A stretch of 64,000 bases of DNA, from positions 5,835,087 through 5,899,086 of the forward strand of contig CM030934.1 of NCBI GenBank assembly GCA_018136815.1. The letters are read 5' to 3'. Source of the stretch: Isochrysis galbana. Lineage: Eukaryota > Haptophyta > Isochrysidales > Isochrysidaceae. The notes below the pieces were generated by a model that was not told the origin of the DNA, searched no databases, and saw only the letters and a list, made by a program, of their open reading frames with translations. Position numbers and translations under genes: made by a program. Of the stretch, positions 1-11,193 are shown piece after piece. Positions within the stretch are counted from its first letter, which is position 1. Each line of letters starts with the position of its first letter.

Positions 1-552
1 TGGGGACAAACATGGTTTCCCCGCCGAGAAGGGTTCAAACACTCCCCCATCCCCTCCCTCAATAAGGTGATAGCGCCTTGGTTCTTGGTTCTTGGTTGAA
101 TTTGATCCTCCATATCCATATCCATAACCATAACGTTATGCCCCTAGATGGGAATAGGAATACGCCCAGGTCAATACTTGTACAAATTGTTTTGCAAGTT
201 TGGGGGGCTGCTGGACAGCGCCACAAGTTTGGGCCCTCCCTGCAAGTGAGCGCAAGTTTGGGGGCGTGGTGCCCGCTCTCTACGAGTATAACCCCCATCT
301 ATAAGTATAATCGCCCTACCTAATAGTAGAAAGGCACGTTCGTTCCACCTTCCCCGCCGACTTTTCCAACAAAAAATTTCGACCCACATTTGATACATAA
401 ACAGGATGTTTATTCACGTTAAAAGCGGGTCCTCTTAAGGCCTCAGTTCTCGTGCACGCGGGTGTGCCGCAAAAGTGAAATTATAGTCAGATGCGGGAGG
501 CAAGCGCAAGGAGGAGAGAGTGGACGCAGGTTGCTTTGAGCTTTGAGGACAC
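1..552. other. Intergenic, no gene seen
   Basis: No reading frame here resembles a protein. The stretch holds short A/T-rich and C-rich patches only. I see no recognisable repeat apart from the left copy of the target duplication that begins at 553. Confidence 0.5.
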
Positions 553-1353
553 TTTTCCACGAAAAGAAAAACTAAGTTTATACTTGGTTGACCCATGGGG
601 GGGCACGAGCCCCCCCCTCTCTCCACTCCTCCCCTGCCATGGGGGAGGAACCACCCATCCTCCTGGCATGCCTGATGGCTTGCCAGGAGGCCACTGCCCT
701 ACTGACCCACTCCCTTCCCCACAGGCTCGCCCCATTCGCCCATCCTGGCCCCTCGTGACCAGCCCATTGCTCCAACCCCCCCTCCCCCCCTGATCGACAG
801 GCAGACAGGTGCAGACTGGGGGCCCCAGAGGCTCGGGAGCGCCAGCGAGGGAGAGGCAGGGGAGGCCAGGGCCCAGCCCCAGCCTCCTCTGCCCCCAAAG
901 CTGGCCTCCATGAGCCTCCAGGGGCCGCCAGAGAGCAGCTGCAGGCCTGCCGCAGGCGCGCCATCGCGCGTGCCGCAGGAGAGGGGAGAGAGAGCGCGGA
1001 AAAGGGGGTGGGCGCGAGCGAGAGCTCTCCGCCCACCGGAAAATCGGTAAGTCTCGCGCCTGTTTACTACAGGATAAGACGAGACAGAGTGGGCCGCCCA
1101 CTCGGAGACACAGGAGGAAGGGGGGGGAAAGATCACCGGGGGGTGGCGCGGGCCACCGGACCATATCTAAGCCCTCCACCCCAATCCCCCTAGTAGTGTA
1201 CGGGGGGAGCCGCCTGATGGCGGGGGGAGAAGGGCCGGGGAATGGGGGTGTAGAGAGTATGCTACATGCTACGTGCTACTTGTAGTGGGTAGTGGTTCCA
1301 TTCGCCGCGAGTGCGGTAAGAATTTTAAAAGGTTTTTTTTCCACGAAAAGAAA
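553..1353 (-). mobile_element. Non-autonomous repeat, family 1, full-length copy A
   Basis: This element of about 767 bp (570-1336, minus orientation) is flanked by a perfect 17-bp direct repeat, TTTTCCACGAAAAGAAA, at 553-569 and 1337-1353. On the minus strand it begins with AAAACCTTTTAAAATTC and ends in AAGTATAAACTTAGTT. Just before the end lies a G7/C7-type hairpin around GGGGGGGCTCGTGCCCCCCC. A second copy lies at 16466-17249 in the opposite orientation, a partial copy at 27873-28135, and a tail-only copy at 45998-46157. The open frames across it are a product of GC richness and are not conserved proteins. A 5'-truncated sibling and a common 3' end argue for LINE-driven retroposition (a SINE-like element), but I see no tRNA-type promoter boxes or poly(A). 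Confidence 0.75.
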
Positions 1354-1379
1354 CTTGTCCGTTAAATTGCGTAGCACGG

Positions 1380-1980
1380 GGGTGATGGCGATTGAACGCT
1401 TTTCCATGTGTAGGCTAATGGTGATTGAACGCTTTCCATCTGGTGGGGGTGATTCCCTCTCTCTTGGTCGCTGACCGCGAGGCAGATAGCAGATAGGGGA
1501 CTAAGGGGAGCCACTTGGGGCCAGCGAGGCGAGCGTGGGAGAGGGAGAGGCAGGAGGGGCCAGGGGCAAACCCCAGCCTCCACTCCTTGAGCTCCCTTGC
1601 TCCCTGCTGCTTGGCTCACCGGAGACCCCCTCAGGCCTCAGGATCTCTGAGAGCAGGCCGAGCGAGGCGCGCGCCATGCGCACGAGCCGCAGGAGAGAAT
1701 GACGAGTGAGAAGAGAGCGGTTGAGCGCGGACGACGGACGAGGCAGACGGGACATACAATAGGCCAATAGGCGCTCGCTCTGTTTACGTTAGTAAACGGG
1801 CGGAGTGCAAGTCGGTATTAATTATGGATACGTCCAGACGCTTTTCCATGTGTAGGCTGATGGTGATTGAACGCTTTTCCATCTGTGGGGGTGATGGCGA
1901 TTGAACGCTTTTCCATGTGTAGGCTGATGGTGATTGAACGCTTTTCCATCTGTGGGTGATGGTGATTGAACGCTTCTCGC
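1380..1980. repeat. Alternating two-type minisatellite, interrupted
   Basis: Units of about 32-34 bp built on GATTGAACGCTTTTCCAT occur at about 1383-1455 and again at about 1828-1980. Two unit types alternate: one continues GTGTAGGCTGATG and the other CTGTGGGGGTGATG, so the real period is a dimer of about 66 bp. The array is split by 1456-1827, which resembles parts of family-1 repeats (G-rich block, then a CGCAGGAGAG-type stretch and GTAAACGGGCGGAG). No gene function is implied. Confidence 0.75.
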
Positions 1981-2049
1981 CTCGCTTAACATAGCGGAAC
2001 GACTTGCCTAATCGCGCGAACCCCCGCCGCGAACCGCTCACCACTTGAC

Positions 2050-2312
2050 AGCTGCGTCTACCTGACCCCTAAAACAAAGAGAAATCACGCAACAGCCGAT
2101 AGCCCGATGACGCAGGAGGAAGGCGAGAGACAGGCCAGTGGGGATCGGTACACACCGTCTGCCACTGGAAACCTCCTACACCCAGCCCCTAGGTAGCGCA
2201 CGAGGGGACGAGCCAAGGCAGGTGGAGGGGGGATAGGGGAAGCCGGCGTGGCTGCATAGATGCTGTGCAGGGTCGCGCGCGCGGCGTGATGATTAAGAAG
2301 TTTTTTTTCGGC
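2050..2312 (+). mobile_element. LINE 3' tail, truncated copy
   Basis: This segment matches, in the opposite orientation, the non-coding tail that follows the LINE protein fragment at 6896-7723 (6570-6895). Shared blocks include GCGCTACCTAGGGGCTGGGT and CCTCCACCTGCCTTG (read on the minus strand here), and both end in a short ATTAAGAAG plus a T-run. It is therefore a heavily 5'-truncated, dead-on-arrival LINE copy. I could not find a convincing target duplication. Confidence 0.6.
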
Positions 2313-2593
2313 CTTTGGGGTGGTGGTAGAGCATAAAGTTTAAACTTAGCTGTTAGCGGTGAGCGGCCGCCGAGATATTCATAGTAGTAGTAGTAGTATC
2401 TCAAGCACACCCTATGCGCATCGTGCTATAGGGCTAAGTGATCTTTGTGCGCATGCGGACTTGCTTGCCTGCAGCTCTTCAGTAGCCGGATCCGGACACG
2501 ATCTCACCACAACTTCACCGCCACGGCCCCATTTGTCCACGTGCTTGCGTCATGCGAGATCTCGGTGCTCCGCACATCCTGGTTGATGCTCTG

Positions 2594-3910
2594 TCACTCT
2601 GACACTTTTGTCCCCCCAGATCTATCCACCTCGACAAGCCAGCCATTGAGTCTGTACTGCTTTTTGTCCACCATCGTGACCTGGGCCGGATCAGTCTCTA
2701 TGTAGGCGCGGCCGCCCATAGCAGCTCCCTGTGCTGTCTGGAAGTCACCAAACAGGCGGACGCGTCCCCTCATGAGATTGGTGAGCGAAGTGGGGTTCGC
2801 AGACCCTGTGGCAGTCTCTCTGGGTAGTATGAATTCAACCGCCACAACGTGCCCACCACCCGGGATGCCGTCGTCGGCCGTACGTTTGCCTGAAATGAGG
2901 AGCGAGCGGTGCCAAGTGCGTGCCGCATTGCGCCATCGATCCCTAAATTGGTTGTCGTTGCGGATCCTAAGTTTGAAACAGCAAAGCTTCTCAGGATGGG
3001 ACTTGCCAGGGATGGGCAAGAGTAAGGAGCCCTCCCAAAGCTTGCACATCCCAACATTCGGCGAGGGGCTGGGGTTGCGAGGGCCAGGAGCGAATGGGGG
3101 CGGAGGTGCTTTCTGTGCACCAAGCATATTGAATGTGGGCGATGGGATATTGGGGGAAGCGGCTCGTGGAACGGCCATCGATCCCTGTACATGTATTGTG
3201 CTCGCGCTTCCGATGTGGCGCAGCTGCGAGGCTACGCGTACGGGCGCGGAAGATACGGAATCCGTTGTTGCATTAGCACCGGCCACTCTGAAACGTGTAG
3301 ATGACAAAGGGGGGGCAAGCAAGAGGTAGTGACTCGGAGAGCTAAGTGTTACCCTCGCCGACGACGGAGACTTGACACCGCGCGCAAGGAGACAAGCCTG
3401 GTGAAGAGACGATAGCTGCGGCATCGCGGTCGGCGAGAGAACCGACAAACGGATTTGAGCTGCGGCCAGATCAGATGGCACAGGGTGCCAAGGCTCCGAG
3501 TCTGGATCCGCGCATTCGGGCAAAGGGAGCGGAACGGAGGATGTGACCAACAACACATGCCGACTATCACGCCTGGACGTCCACGGGGCCGCACGAGCGA
3601 CAAATGAGATAGCTTTGAGTGTTTCGGCCTGGCCAAGCAAGCCGCCATCCAGAGGGATGGCATTGAGCCAGTGCCTGATGGTCGAGGAGGAACGCGTGAA
3701 CGGCGAGACTGACCCCCATCCATACGAGCCAGGCGGATCATCGCGCACAGTGATCACGGCGCACTCTGTTTGATTGGATGCGGATGGTTCCAGCCACTCG
3801 TCCAGCAGCGGGCCGAGTGTATGCTCCACTAGTGCATGCCGTGATGAGTGCATTGCGCACGTCGCATCAAACACAACCACAATCTGCCGGCGGGGCTCCG
3901 TGTGCGCCAT
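2594..3910 (-). CDS. Mediator subunit 25-like protein (vWA domain)
   Basis: A single open frame of 438 residues if translation starts at the ATG at 3910 (MAHTEPRRQIVVVFDATCAM). An in-frame ATG at 4051 would add 47 proline-rich residues, but that stretch lies in a C-rich tract typical of the 5' leaders here. Residues about 9-190 form a von Willebrand A-like fold: a hydrophobic strand with FDAT in place of the usual DxSxS, then a GGLLGQAETLKAISF segment that fits the Med25 vWA domain. After a Pro/Ser-rich linker, KLWEGSLLLPIPG resembles the start of the Med25 activator-interaction domain, where family members read KVWEG. Mediator 25 is a nuclear coactivator subunit that contacts transcription factors. 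The C-terminal part is weakly similar, so another vWA protein is possible. No intron is needed. Confidence 0.6.
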   Translation of the reverse strand: MAHTEPRRQIVVVFDATCAMHSSRHALVEHTLGPLLDEWLEPSASNQTECAVITVRDDPPGSYGWGSVSPFTRSSSTIRHWLNAIPLDGGLLGQAETLKAISFVARAAPWTSRRDSRHVLLVTSSVPLPLPECADPDSEPWHPVPSDLAAAQIRLSVLSPTAMPQLSSLHQACLLARGVKSPSSARVTLSSPSHYLLLAPPLSSTRFRVAGANATTDSVSSAPVRVASQLRHIGSASTIHVQGSMAVPRAASPNIPSPTFNMLGAQKAPPPPFAPGPRNPSPSPNVGMCKLWEGSLLLPIPGKSHPEKLCCFKLRIRNDNQFRDRWRNAARTWHRSLLISGKRTADDGIPGGGHVVAVEFILPRETATGSANPTSLTNLMRGRVRLFGDFQTAQGAAMGGRAYIETDPAQVTMVDKKQYRLNGWLVEVDRSGGTKVSE

Positions 3911-4140
3911 CGCTGGCGAGCGGAGGATAGGGGAGAGGGGGCGGGGAGGGGGGGGAGGGGGGAAGAGGGGGGGGGTCCAGCTCCCCGTTGAGCAGGCGTT
4001 CGTTGCACGAGAGCCGCGTGGCGGAGAGACACGAGGCGAGGCTGTGGACACCGCCCCACCTGTTTCCCGCGCTCGCCCGCCTCGCCCGCTCTTGTGAAGT
4101 CTATGTCTATCGCATTCTTTTTAAATCATATCGAAGACTT

Positions 4141-4470
4141 GGTGGGAAGGGAGGAGGGAGGGGGGAGGTCACGCCGGCGAGCAAGACCGAGAATGGAGTA
4201 GGGAGGGAAAGACAGGAAGAATCAGAGGAGGAGAATCAAATAGACAGAGAGGAAGAGAGAGAGGAGGAGAGAAGAGAGAGAAGAGAGAGAGGAGAGAGGA
4301 AGGGCCTCGTGAAGGACGACGCGGTCTTCGGGGAGCGGGAGAGGAGTGGGGGCCGAGGCGGAAGAGGGACGGGGGGAACGGAGAGGAAAGTGATCGAGCG
4401 AGCGGAGTGCGAGAGCGAGCAAGCGAGCGAAGGGAAGGGGACGAGTCAGAGGGACGAGAGTGAGAGAGAG
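4141..4470 (+). repeat. Purine-rich (GA) tract upstream of dioxygenase
   Basis: A strand-biased G+A stretch with many GAGAGA blocks ends just before the first ATG of the dioxygenase gene at 4476. Similar tracts precede most genes in the window, so it is probably part of the promoter or 5' leader. ORFs through it are composed of E, R and G only and were not taken as coding. Confidence 0.6.
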
Positions 4471-4475
4471 AGAGA

Positions 4476-6446
4476 GTGAATCACGTGGCGAAAGGGGGAG
4501 GCTCCAGGCTGTGCCGCGGCTGCGAGAGATCGGTGGGAGCATTCAGAGAGGGAGAGTCTGAAGTCCAGATGGCTCCCAGACTGCCCAGTATGAGTGTGCG
4601 TTCGCTACTCAAGGAGCGGAGGCGGCGACGAAGAGCGCGCGATCGCCTGGAGCGCCGCACGCCCCCCGAAGAGATTTCTCCTGAGATGGCTGCATCAGCT
4701 GGCTATTGGCGCCGACTGGGCACGCGTGCAGGGCTCGGCGTTAACGTGGCATGCGGTCGTGACGCCGCGGCAGAGCTAGCGCGAGCCAGCTCCAACCGTG
4801 TTGCTGGCGAAGTATGGCGCCAGGGCTCTCGGTTGAGCGAGCTGCGTACGCAGATCAAGCGTGACGGCTTCTTCACCCTTGGCCCTTCGGAGCTATGCGC
4901 AGACCCCAGTGTTCTGCATGCACTTCGCTTAGGCGCCAAGAGGCTCAAGGCACGTGGCTGGCCGGCAACGATGCTGCTGTTGTATGATGAGATGTGGCTG
5001 TTGCTTACGCATATCTCACGGATTATGAAGGCGGTCACCGGCTGCGCCCCATCTTTTGATACACTCGCATGGAATATTGACCCATCTGAAGGCCAAGCTG
5101 GCTTTGCACCTCACCGTGACCGGCAGCCAGCCGATGTGCCAGGCTCTTTCCGTGCAGACGGATCAGCCAAGTATGTGACTCTCTGGCTAGCTCTCACACC
5201 AGCCACCACCACGAACTCGTGCATGCACATCATCCCCCGCCAGCATGATCCAGGCTATGACGCAGGTATGCCCCCTAGTCCAGTCTAAGAGCACAGGGCA
5301 TGCACACTTGAGGCAAGGTGGATTCTTTCTTCTCACCGAAATGAACAACAGGCGATCGAACATGTGTTCTGGCTCATCGCTATCTCGCACGGTGCCCACC
5401 TACTTTCTCTTTCAATGTTTTCTTTTACCCTTGCAGGTGACGACCATTCGCCGGATGCTCCGGACCCATTGCAACTTGCCCTCCGTTCAGATGCAGCAAT
5501 TCAAGCTATCAGAGCATGTCCCCTGCCTCCTGGCGGGTGTTTGATTTTTACACATCGAGCGATGCACTGGGGCTCTCGCGGCTGTGACTACAACACCAGC
5601 GGCCCACGAATCTCAGTCTCATTTGGGTGCTCTGACCCAAGCTTTGAGGCGCCGTACCTCGCCAAGCCGGAAGCATTGCTACCTCTGCCTCCAGTGGCAG
5701 CTCGAGCGGCTCTCGCCGCTGCGCAGCTTATCAATTATCACGAGCGCTTTGAGTTCTCGTCTCGAATGCTCCGACTGCTTGGACGGATTTTCCGTCGATT
5801 CGGGGCAGCAAAGGGCTACTTGACCCAAGAATACGTCGCTAAGACTGCTGCCGAATACAAGGATGCGTGCGAAGACCGGGCCAGGAGTGAGGCAGCGAGA
5901 CGATCTACAAATGACCGAGGTCATGGCCTCACCTCATTGGCCACGCGCTCGACAAGCCGCCCGGCTAAGAGGGCGCGAGTCACATCTGCACGCACACTGC
6001 GGCGTGGCGCAAAATGCGGCGTAAACGAGGATGCCGTCCATGGGGGCGACGATTCATCAGCTGACGACGCGCTCGATGAAGCCTTGGATGCCATGCTTGA
6101 TGCGCAGATGGCAGCTGAGGGCAACTTGTATGATGACTTTGACGAGGCGTACTCTGATCAAGAGGAGGCTCCAGGCACCAACGATGCACGGTCCCTCATC
6201 CGCCGTCCGGACGGAAGCAACGCAAGTGACGATGACGACGATTTGGAGGACGAGAGTGAAGGCGAGGAGGAGCCTTTTGACTTTGATACAGCACATGCGA
6301 CGGGCGGCGTCGCTGGTGGCGTGCCCATTGCGTACGGCCGTCGCATCGATGGTGTCGCTACCGGGAGGTCCGTTTTCCATGATGTTTCAGATCGCGTGAT
6401 GAGGTGTGCGACGTGCGGGTGGGAACTTCAGGGCTGCATGTGCTAA
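4476..6446 (+). CDS. Phytanoyl-CoA-dioxygenase-like 2-oxoglutarate/Fe(II) oxygenase
   Basis: Two exons, 4476-5265 and 5437-6446, joined across a GT-AG intron with agreeing phase (G|GT, giving Gly264), encode 599 residues. An alternative start is Met32 at 4569. The catalytic fold is split by the intron: His213-x-Asp215 in FAPHRDRQP and the distal His307 in HWGSRG, followed by PRISVSFG. These are the iron and 2-oxoglutarate ligands expected in the PhyH/PHYHD1 group. Residues 1-100 are basic, with an Arg-rich run near 48-60. The long tail from about residue 400 is charged, holds Asp/Glu runs (DDDDDLEDESEGEEE), and ends in CATCGWELQGCMC, a small CxxC...CxC cluster that could bind zinc. The substrate cannot be told. 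A basic head, acidic tail and RPAKRARV segment suggest a nuclear protein rather than a peroxisomal enzyme; no PTS1 is present. Confidence 0.7.
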
Positions 6447-6569
6447 CACGGCAGCTTGTATTAAGCTCCTTCTAGACTGCCTGTTTGTTGACTTTGCACG
6501 AAAACTATCATCAGTACTAGTGAAAAGCAGAGCCAATGGCACATATGGGTTACTCACCACCCTAGCATA

Positions 6570-7723
6570 TTGCTAAAAAAAAACTTCTTAATATCCTCGC
6601 CGCGCGCGCGACTCTGCATCTTAACTATGCAGCCACGCCCGCTGCCTTCGCTCCCCCTCCACCTGCCTTGCGGCCCGTCCCTCGTGCGCTACCTAGGGGC
6701 TGGGTGTGTGGGGTTTCCTGCAGCAGGCGGCGTGTTCCGGTCCCCGATAGGTTTTTCTCCACTTCCTCCTGTGCCATCGGGCTACCGGTTTAAGCGTTGT
6801 CCGTTTCGAGTTAAGGTGGCGAGTGGGTGTGTCTCATCGGGTCTGAGGGCTGGGGACGGGTAGGAGGGTGAGACGCGGCGGTGGTTCACGTGCGATTAAG
6901 CGAGTCTACTGGCCATATTGAGCGCTTGTGCTATCGCGGTCAGATTTGTGCCCATCACTAAGGTGCCTTTGTCGTTGATCGTAAAGACAGGGGCGCAAAG
7001 CTCGCACGGGGACTTAAGCTTCGGTTTTCTCCCTTGGGAGGCTTTACTGGTGCGTGCGGTCGAGGTCCTGTCCGGGGGTTCAAGGCCTCTGGCTAGGGTC
7101 GTGAATCTGGCAAGGGTCCTCTCAATGACCGGCACGTGGTGGAAGGTGTAGTTGTCGAACTCTACTCTGTAGAAGTCGCTTATTATATATCGCCATGATA
7201 TAAGGTAGAGGGCTTTGAGGCTGTCCGGCGTCGGTGTACTGGGGTATGCGAATAGCCTATCTTTGATTTTCTGGGCCGTTGTCCTGTTCTTTGCCGGCGT
7301 GTACCCTGCCACAGCTTCTATGGCCTGGAATATTTGTTGCGTGGAGGGGCATCTGGCCAGGTGCGTCGAGTTCTCGCGGTGTTTCCCGCATAGTCTGCAC
7401 CTCGTGGTAGGCGCCGCGGCGAACCGGTTGCGCGTGCCTAACCTTCTATGGGTGATATGTTTGAAGTGGGGGTGTTTGTCCGTGTGTTTGAGAAGGGGGT
7501 GGGTGTAGAGTTTTGCCACGCTCGTCCACTCCCCTTGGGTCAGTTCGAGTTTCCGTGCCCCTCCCCTCCGCGCGTGTCCCCTTCTCTCCCTCTCCCCTCC
7601 CCCCGCCCGTGTTCTCCCCCCCCGCCGGTGTTCTCCCCTCCCCTCCGCCCGTGTTCTCCCCTTCCGGCTTCCGGCTCCCGTCGGTCGGTTTGTCGGGGGG
7701 TGCCAGGCGACTCGCGAATGCAA
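6570..7723 (-). mobile_element. LINE retrotransposon, 3' part (C-terminal domain plus tail)
   Basis: The frame 6896-7723 ends a LINE-type polyprotein. It carries the C-terminal zinc-knuckle seen after many LINE reverse transcriptases, CRLCGKHRENSTHLARC (C-x2-C-x8-H-x3-C with the Glu before His), then W-x-YIISDFYRVEF and a conserved end, CELCAPVFTINDKG. No reverse transcriptase motif lies upstream within this copy, so it is 5'-truncated. The non-coding tail runs from 6895 down to about 6570 and ends ATTAAGAAG plus a T-run. The same tail lies at 2050-2312, and a diverged protein relative (ELSAPIFTLGPITETPSG) lies at about 38110-38180. The Arg/Gly-rich start of the frame (7550-7723) is low-complexity sequence and probably flank. 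Confidence 0.75.
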
Positions 7724-8900
7724 GTAGGGTTGATACCAAGATAATTAAGAAGGACCCGCCAAAGATGGGAGCCTTCCATTTCTTTAGTTCCTCCACCTCA
7801 TATTTACCATTATAGTGCACGTATACCAACATCCAACATGACGTTCCCTTATTTGTATGCAAGAAAAAAGTGTTCGATGGACCGCCAAGTGGGAAGAGTG
7901 TCCGAGTTAGGGGTCAGTAGAAATTATATACCTAAATAGCCGGGAGGGGTGTGACAAAAAAAGGGAACCTCGAGTTGCACCCTCTCATTACCATTACTTA
8001 TGTTCCTTGACTAATAGAATTTAATAGAATTTTCAATGACAACTACAGCCGTTGGTTCGCAATGACAATATGTAGGCTGTTTATGGTCTCCGGCTTGCGG
8101 CTGGGGTTTATGATCTCCGGCCAAGGCCCTTCTTGCCAAGCAAGGCTCGATGGAGGGAGGATGAGGGGGAGGGAAGGGGCGCGAGCGCGAGCGGGGGGGG
8201 GGGTCTGCAACTAGAAGTTATACTCTCTTCATGGGGGTATTTGTCAAAAGAACAACCGAACCTGAGGCCGGAGCCTCCCAATCTCCAATCTCAATCATCA
8301 ATCTCAATCTCAACAATAACACAACAACCCAAACCCCCAATGGCCAATGGCCAATCAATGGACAATGGATGGGGAATGGGAATGGGTGGGCGCCGCGCAT
8401 CGCAGTCCGCAGTCCCTCGCACGCGACTGACTTCCTCCCATCAGCTGTTCCGCTCTTCCATGCCGCTTCGGGTCCTTGTTTCTGTTTCTAGGACTGGAGA
8501 ACCTCCATTAAATCATTTATCCGATGATTGATCGATGTCGATGGCTAGCTTTCACGGTCCTCTCAGTATGTCGATGTATTTTGTATTTTACATCGACGCA
8601 GGTGCAGGTGTATGTGATATTCTTGCTAATGTTGAAATGGAGGGTCCGAGTACCATACCCTTTCGTAGAGTAACAACGCGCGTTGTGGCGCCCAGTGTTA
8701 GTGTTGAGACAGAATATGTAAGCAAAGCTAAGCTTCATAGGGCACATCTACGGACGTGACAAAAGTCGAAGGCAGCGCGCCACGTATGCGCTGTGTAGCA
8801 TACTGAAGATGCCAGCAGACGCGCAGAGGAGGATCTTGGAACCGCACATGATAAAGCCAACACCACCAACCTGCCATGTCGTGTGCTGCCTGCCACGAGT
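7724..8900. other. Intergenic, no gene seen
   Basis: There is a G-run near 8190-8205 and A/C-rich tandem-like words (CAATCTCAATC) near 8278-8320. I see no protein or RNA gene. Confidence 0.4.
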
Positions 8901-9638
8901 TTACCGGTTGGACTTGGCAACACGCTCAATCTCATCCTTCTTCTTGATGGCGTACGAGTTCGACGAGCCCTGCGAACGAGTGCCGTAGACTGTGAGCGCT
9001 GGCACACAGAAACACCACCCAAAGTCAACATCGCTCCCCTCGCCCCGCAGCCTTCCCATCCACCCCGCCCATAAGACTGCGGAACAAACAGCATCATCGC
9101 GAACCGGTGCACGGCGCACCTTCGCAGCATTCATAATCTCATCGGCAAGGCACTCAGCGATCGTCTTGATGTTACGGAACGAGGCCTCACGAGCGCCGGT
9201 CGTCATGAGATAGATAGCAGTGTTCACACGACGGAGCGGTGACACATCGCAAGCCTGTCGGCGGACAGCGCCACCACCCCCAACACGCGTGGAGTCCTCA
9301 CGAGGACCGCAGTTAATCACGGCATCGACGTAAACCTGGACTGGGTTAGCGTCTGTGAGCAGGTGGATGATCTCGAAGGCGTGCTTCACAATGCGCACAG
9401 CCATGAGCTTCTTGCCATTGTTGCGACCATGGCGCATCATGGAGCACACAAGGCGCTCAACAATCGGGCATTGCGCCTTGCGGAAGCGCTTCTTCTGCCA
9501 CCTACCCTGCGAGTGCGGAAGGAACTGCGCATATTTCGGCTTGCATGCGATGTAATCCTCGAGCGAGATGTCTTTGACCTCACATTCCTCGAAAGACCAC
9601 TTGCCGAAGAGCTTCGGCTCAGTGGCAAAGCCCGACAT
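8901..9638 (-). CDS. RPS5: 40S ribosomal protein S5 (uS7)
   Basis: Exon 1 is 9638-9120 and exon 2 is 8969-8901, encoding 195 residues, close to the usual length of about 200. The protein begins [18 protein letters not shown] and runs through [22 protein letters not shown], the highly conserved [11 protein letters not shown] and [16 protein letters not shown]. It continues [20 protein letters not shown] and ends [22 protein letters not shown] across the splice junction. uS7 binds the 3' major domain of 18S rRNA in the small-subunit head and helps form the mRNA exit channel. The 150-bp intron (9119-8970) is a multiple of three and has no in-frame stop, so an ab initio caller would read through it; the conserved family sequence NAAK-GSSNS shows it must be removed. 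It is divergent with TRAPPC5. Confidence 0.97.
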   Translation of the reverse strand: MSGFATEPKLFGKWSFEECEVKDISLEDYIACKPKYAQFLPHSQGRWQKKRFRKAQCPIVERLVCSMMRHGRNNGKKLMAVRIVKHAFEIIHLLTDANPVQVYVDAVINCGPREDSTRVGGGGAVRRQACDVSPLRRVNTAIYLMTTGAREASFRNIKTIAECLADEIMNAAKVRRAPVRDDAVCSAVLWAGWMGRLRGEGSDVDFGWCFCVPALTVYGTRSQGSSNSYAIKKKDEIERVAKSNR

Positions 9639-10262
9639 GGCGAGACTGCGGCAGAGGGGAGGCGATCGCGGCAGTGAGAGGACGCAGGCAGAGCGTCGGT
9701 GCCAGCTGACCGCGCCAGCTGACCGCGCCACCAGAAGCCGTGTGTCCAAAGGACGCCGCGGGGGAGCGGACGCGCAAGGTGGAGTCGAGCACAGGGGTTG
9801 AGGGCGGTGGCCTGTCACAGCGCGGCGCGGACCTGCAGGCAGAGCAGCAGCAGTCGCTCGGCGCGTGGACTCTCTCCCACGGGCGGAGGGGGGAAGGGGG
9901 GGGGGGGAGCGGCAGAATTTGCCTGGAGAAAACAAGACGACAAAAACATCCACGCCTCTCTCCCCTCGCGGTATTCACATGTATCGTGCCACACTCTGCG
10001 AGACTTTGTTGAACGAGTCTCTACTCTAATACTACTCTTCTCTACTCTACTACAAAGTAACACCAAGACGCCTTCCGTAGGAGTAGGGAGAGAAGAAAAC
10101 CTCTCGGTTGCCGCCACCGCCGCCGCCCCGACCGTCCCTTCTCCTCCTGCCCTCGTCTCTAACGCTTTCCCTGCTCGGGTTGCACGCCCGCCGCAGTTCA
10201 CACGGGAAGCAGCACGCCTTCGCAATACTCCCCGCTCGCTGGTCTCATTCGCAACACCACCG
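9639..10262. promoter_or_regulatory. Shared divergent promoter region RPS5/TRAPPC5
   Basis: These 624 bp separate the two start codons of oppositely oriented housekeeping genes. It holds a tandem TGACCGCGCCA-type duplication at about 9707-9727, G-runs near 9895-9910, and a T/A-richer centre at about 10010-10065. No TATA box stands out. Promoter activity is inferred from gene arrangement only. Confidence 0.5.
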
Positions 10263-11193
10263 ATGAGCAGCCGGCGGCCCTTCGGCACGCTCGACCGCAA
10301 GCGCAGCGAGGTGTGTGTGTGGGAGGGGGGGGGGGTGCAGGTAGGTAGGGAGGAGGAGAGAGAATGAGAGGGCGCAAAGGGGGGGGGGGGGGGGGCGGCA
10401 AATTGTTGTCATGCTTCGGGCGGGTAGTCCGGCACGCTCGTCTGTACATGCGATGAGCATTCTATTCACCCTGATCGCAGGTGGTAAGCCAGAGTGCCTT
10501 TGCCTTCCTCTTTTCGGAGCTGATCCAGTACTCTCAGACACGAGTCAATACCGCGGACGAGCTCATCGCCAAGTGAGCTGCTCGCAACGGCGAACTTGAT
10601 TACGCCATTGGTCATTCAAGTGCCCTCACCTGTTTCTTGGCTCGACTGTCCTTGTAGGCTCGAAGACGCTGGATATAGCCTCGGGCATCGAACACTCGAA
10701 CTTGCATGTTGGAGGGACCGCAGCTCGAAACGCGAAATCCGCATGCGCGGGATCCTGCAGTTCATTACGCAAACGCTGTGGAAAACGCTGTTTGGTGTGA
10801 CCGCCGACAACTTGCAGCGCTCCGTCGATTCAGAGGATGAGTACATGATTATTGAGAAGGTAGGGCAGGCTTGCTTGCACCTAGGCTTACTTGCACGTTT
10901 GGACCAGAGCCCGTATTTTCAAAAGAGAAGGCGAGCACCCCCTTCTCGGCGGGTCTTTGCTTGGCTGAGCTGATTTATGACGCCTTCCGTGCAAATAGGA
11001 GCCACTGGTGAATGCATTCATCTCGAACGCGCCGGTGAACTGTGCGGCTTTTGTGGCGGGGATCCTTCGTGGAGTGCTTGAGGCATCGTGCTTTCCAGCC
11101 CAAGTGACGGCGCATGAGAATGAAGAAGGGGCGACGGTATACCTGATCAAGTTCGACCCGGAGGTATTGCAAAGAGAGAAGCGTCAAACATGA
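10263..11193 (+). CDS. TRAPPC5: TRAPP complex subunit 5 (Trs31)
   Basis: Four exons, 10263-10310, 10481-10572, 10658-10859 and 10999-11193, join in phase to give 178 residues, close to the family length of about 190. The start [16 protein letters not shown] is followed by [33 protein letters not shown], then [31 protein letters not shown]-like [22 protein letters not shown], and the terminal [15 protein letters not shown]. All are hallmarks of Bet3/Trs31 family proteins. TRAPPC5 is a core subunit of the TRAPP tethering complex and acts as a Rab1/Ypt1 exchange factor at the ER-Golgi interface. Introns are 170, 85 and 139 bp, all GT-AG with AG|G acceptors. The second junction splits the Lys codon AA|G. 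Confidence 0.95.

Noticed and set aside
487-1179. ORFs of 145-230 residues inside the family-1 repeats (also 16458-17250)
   Set aside because: They are open because the repeat is GC-rich. The frames differ between copies, and no domain or conserved start is seen.
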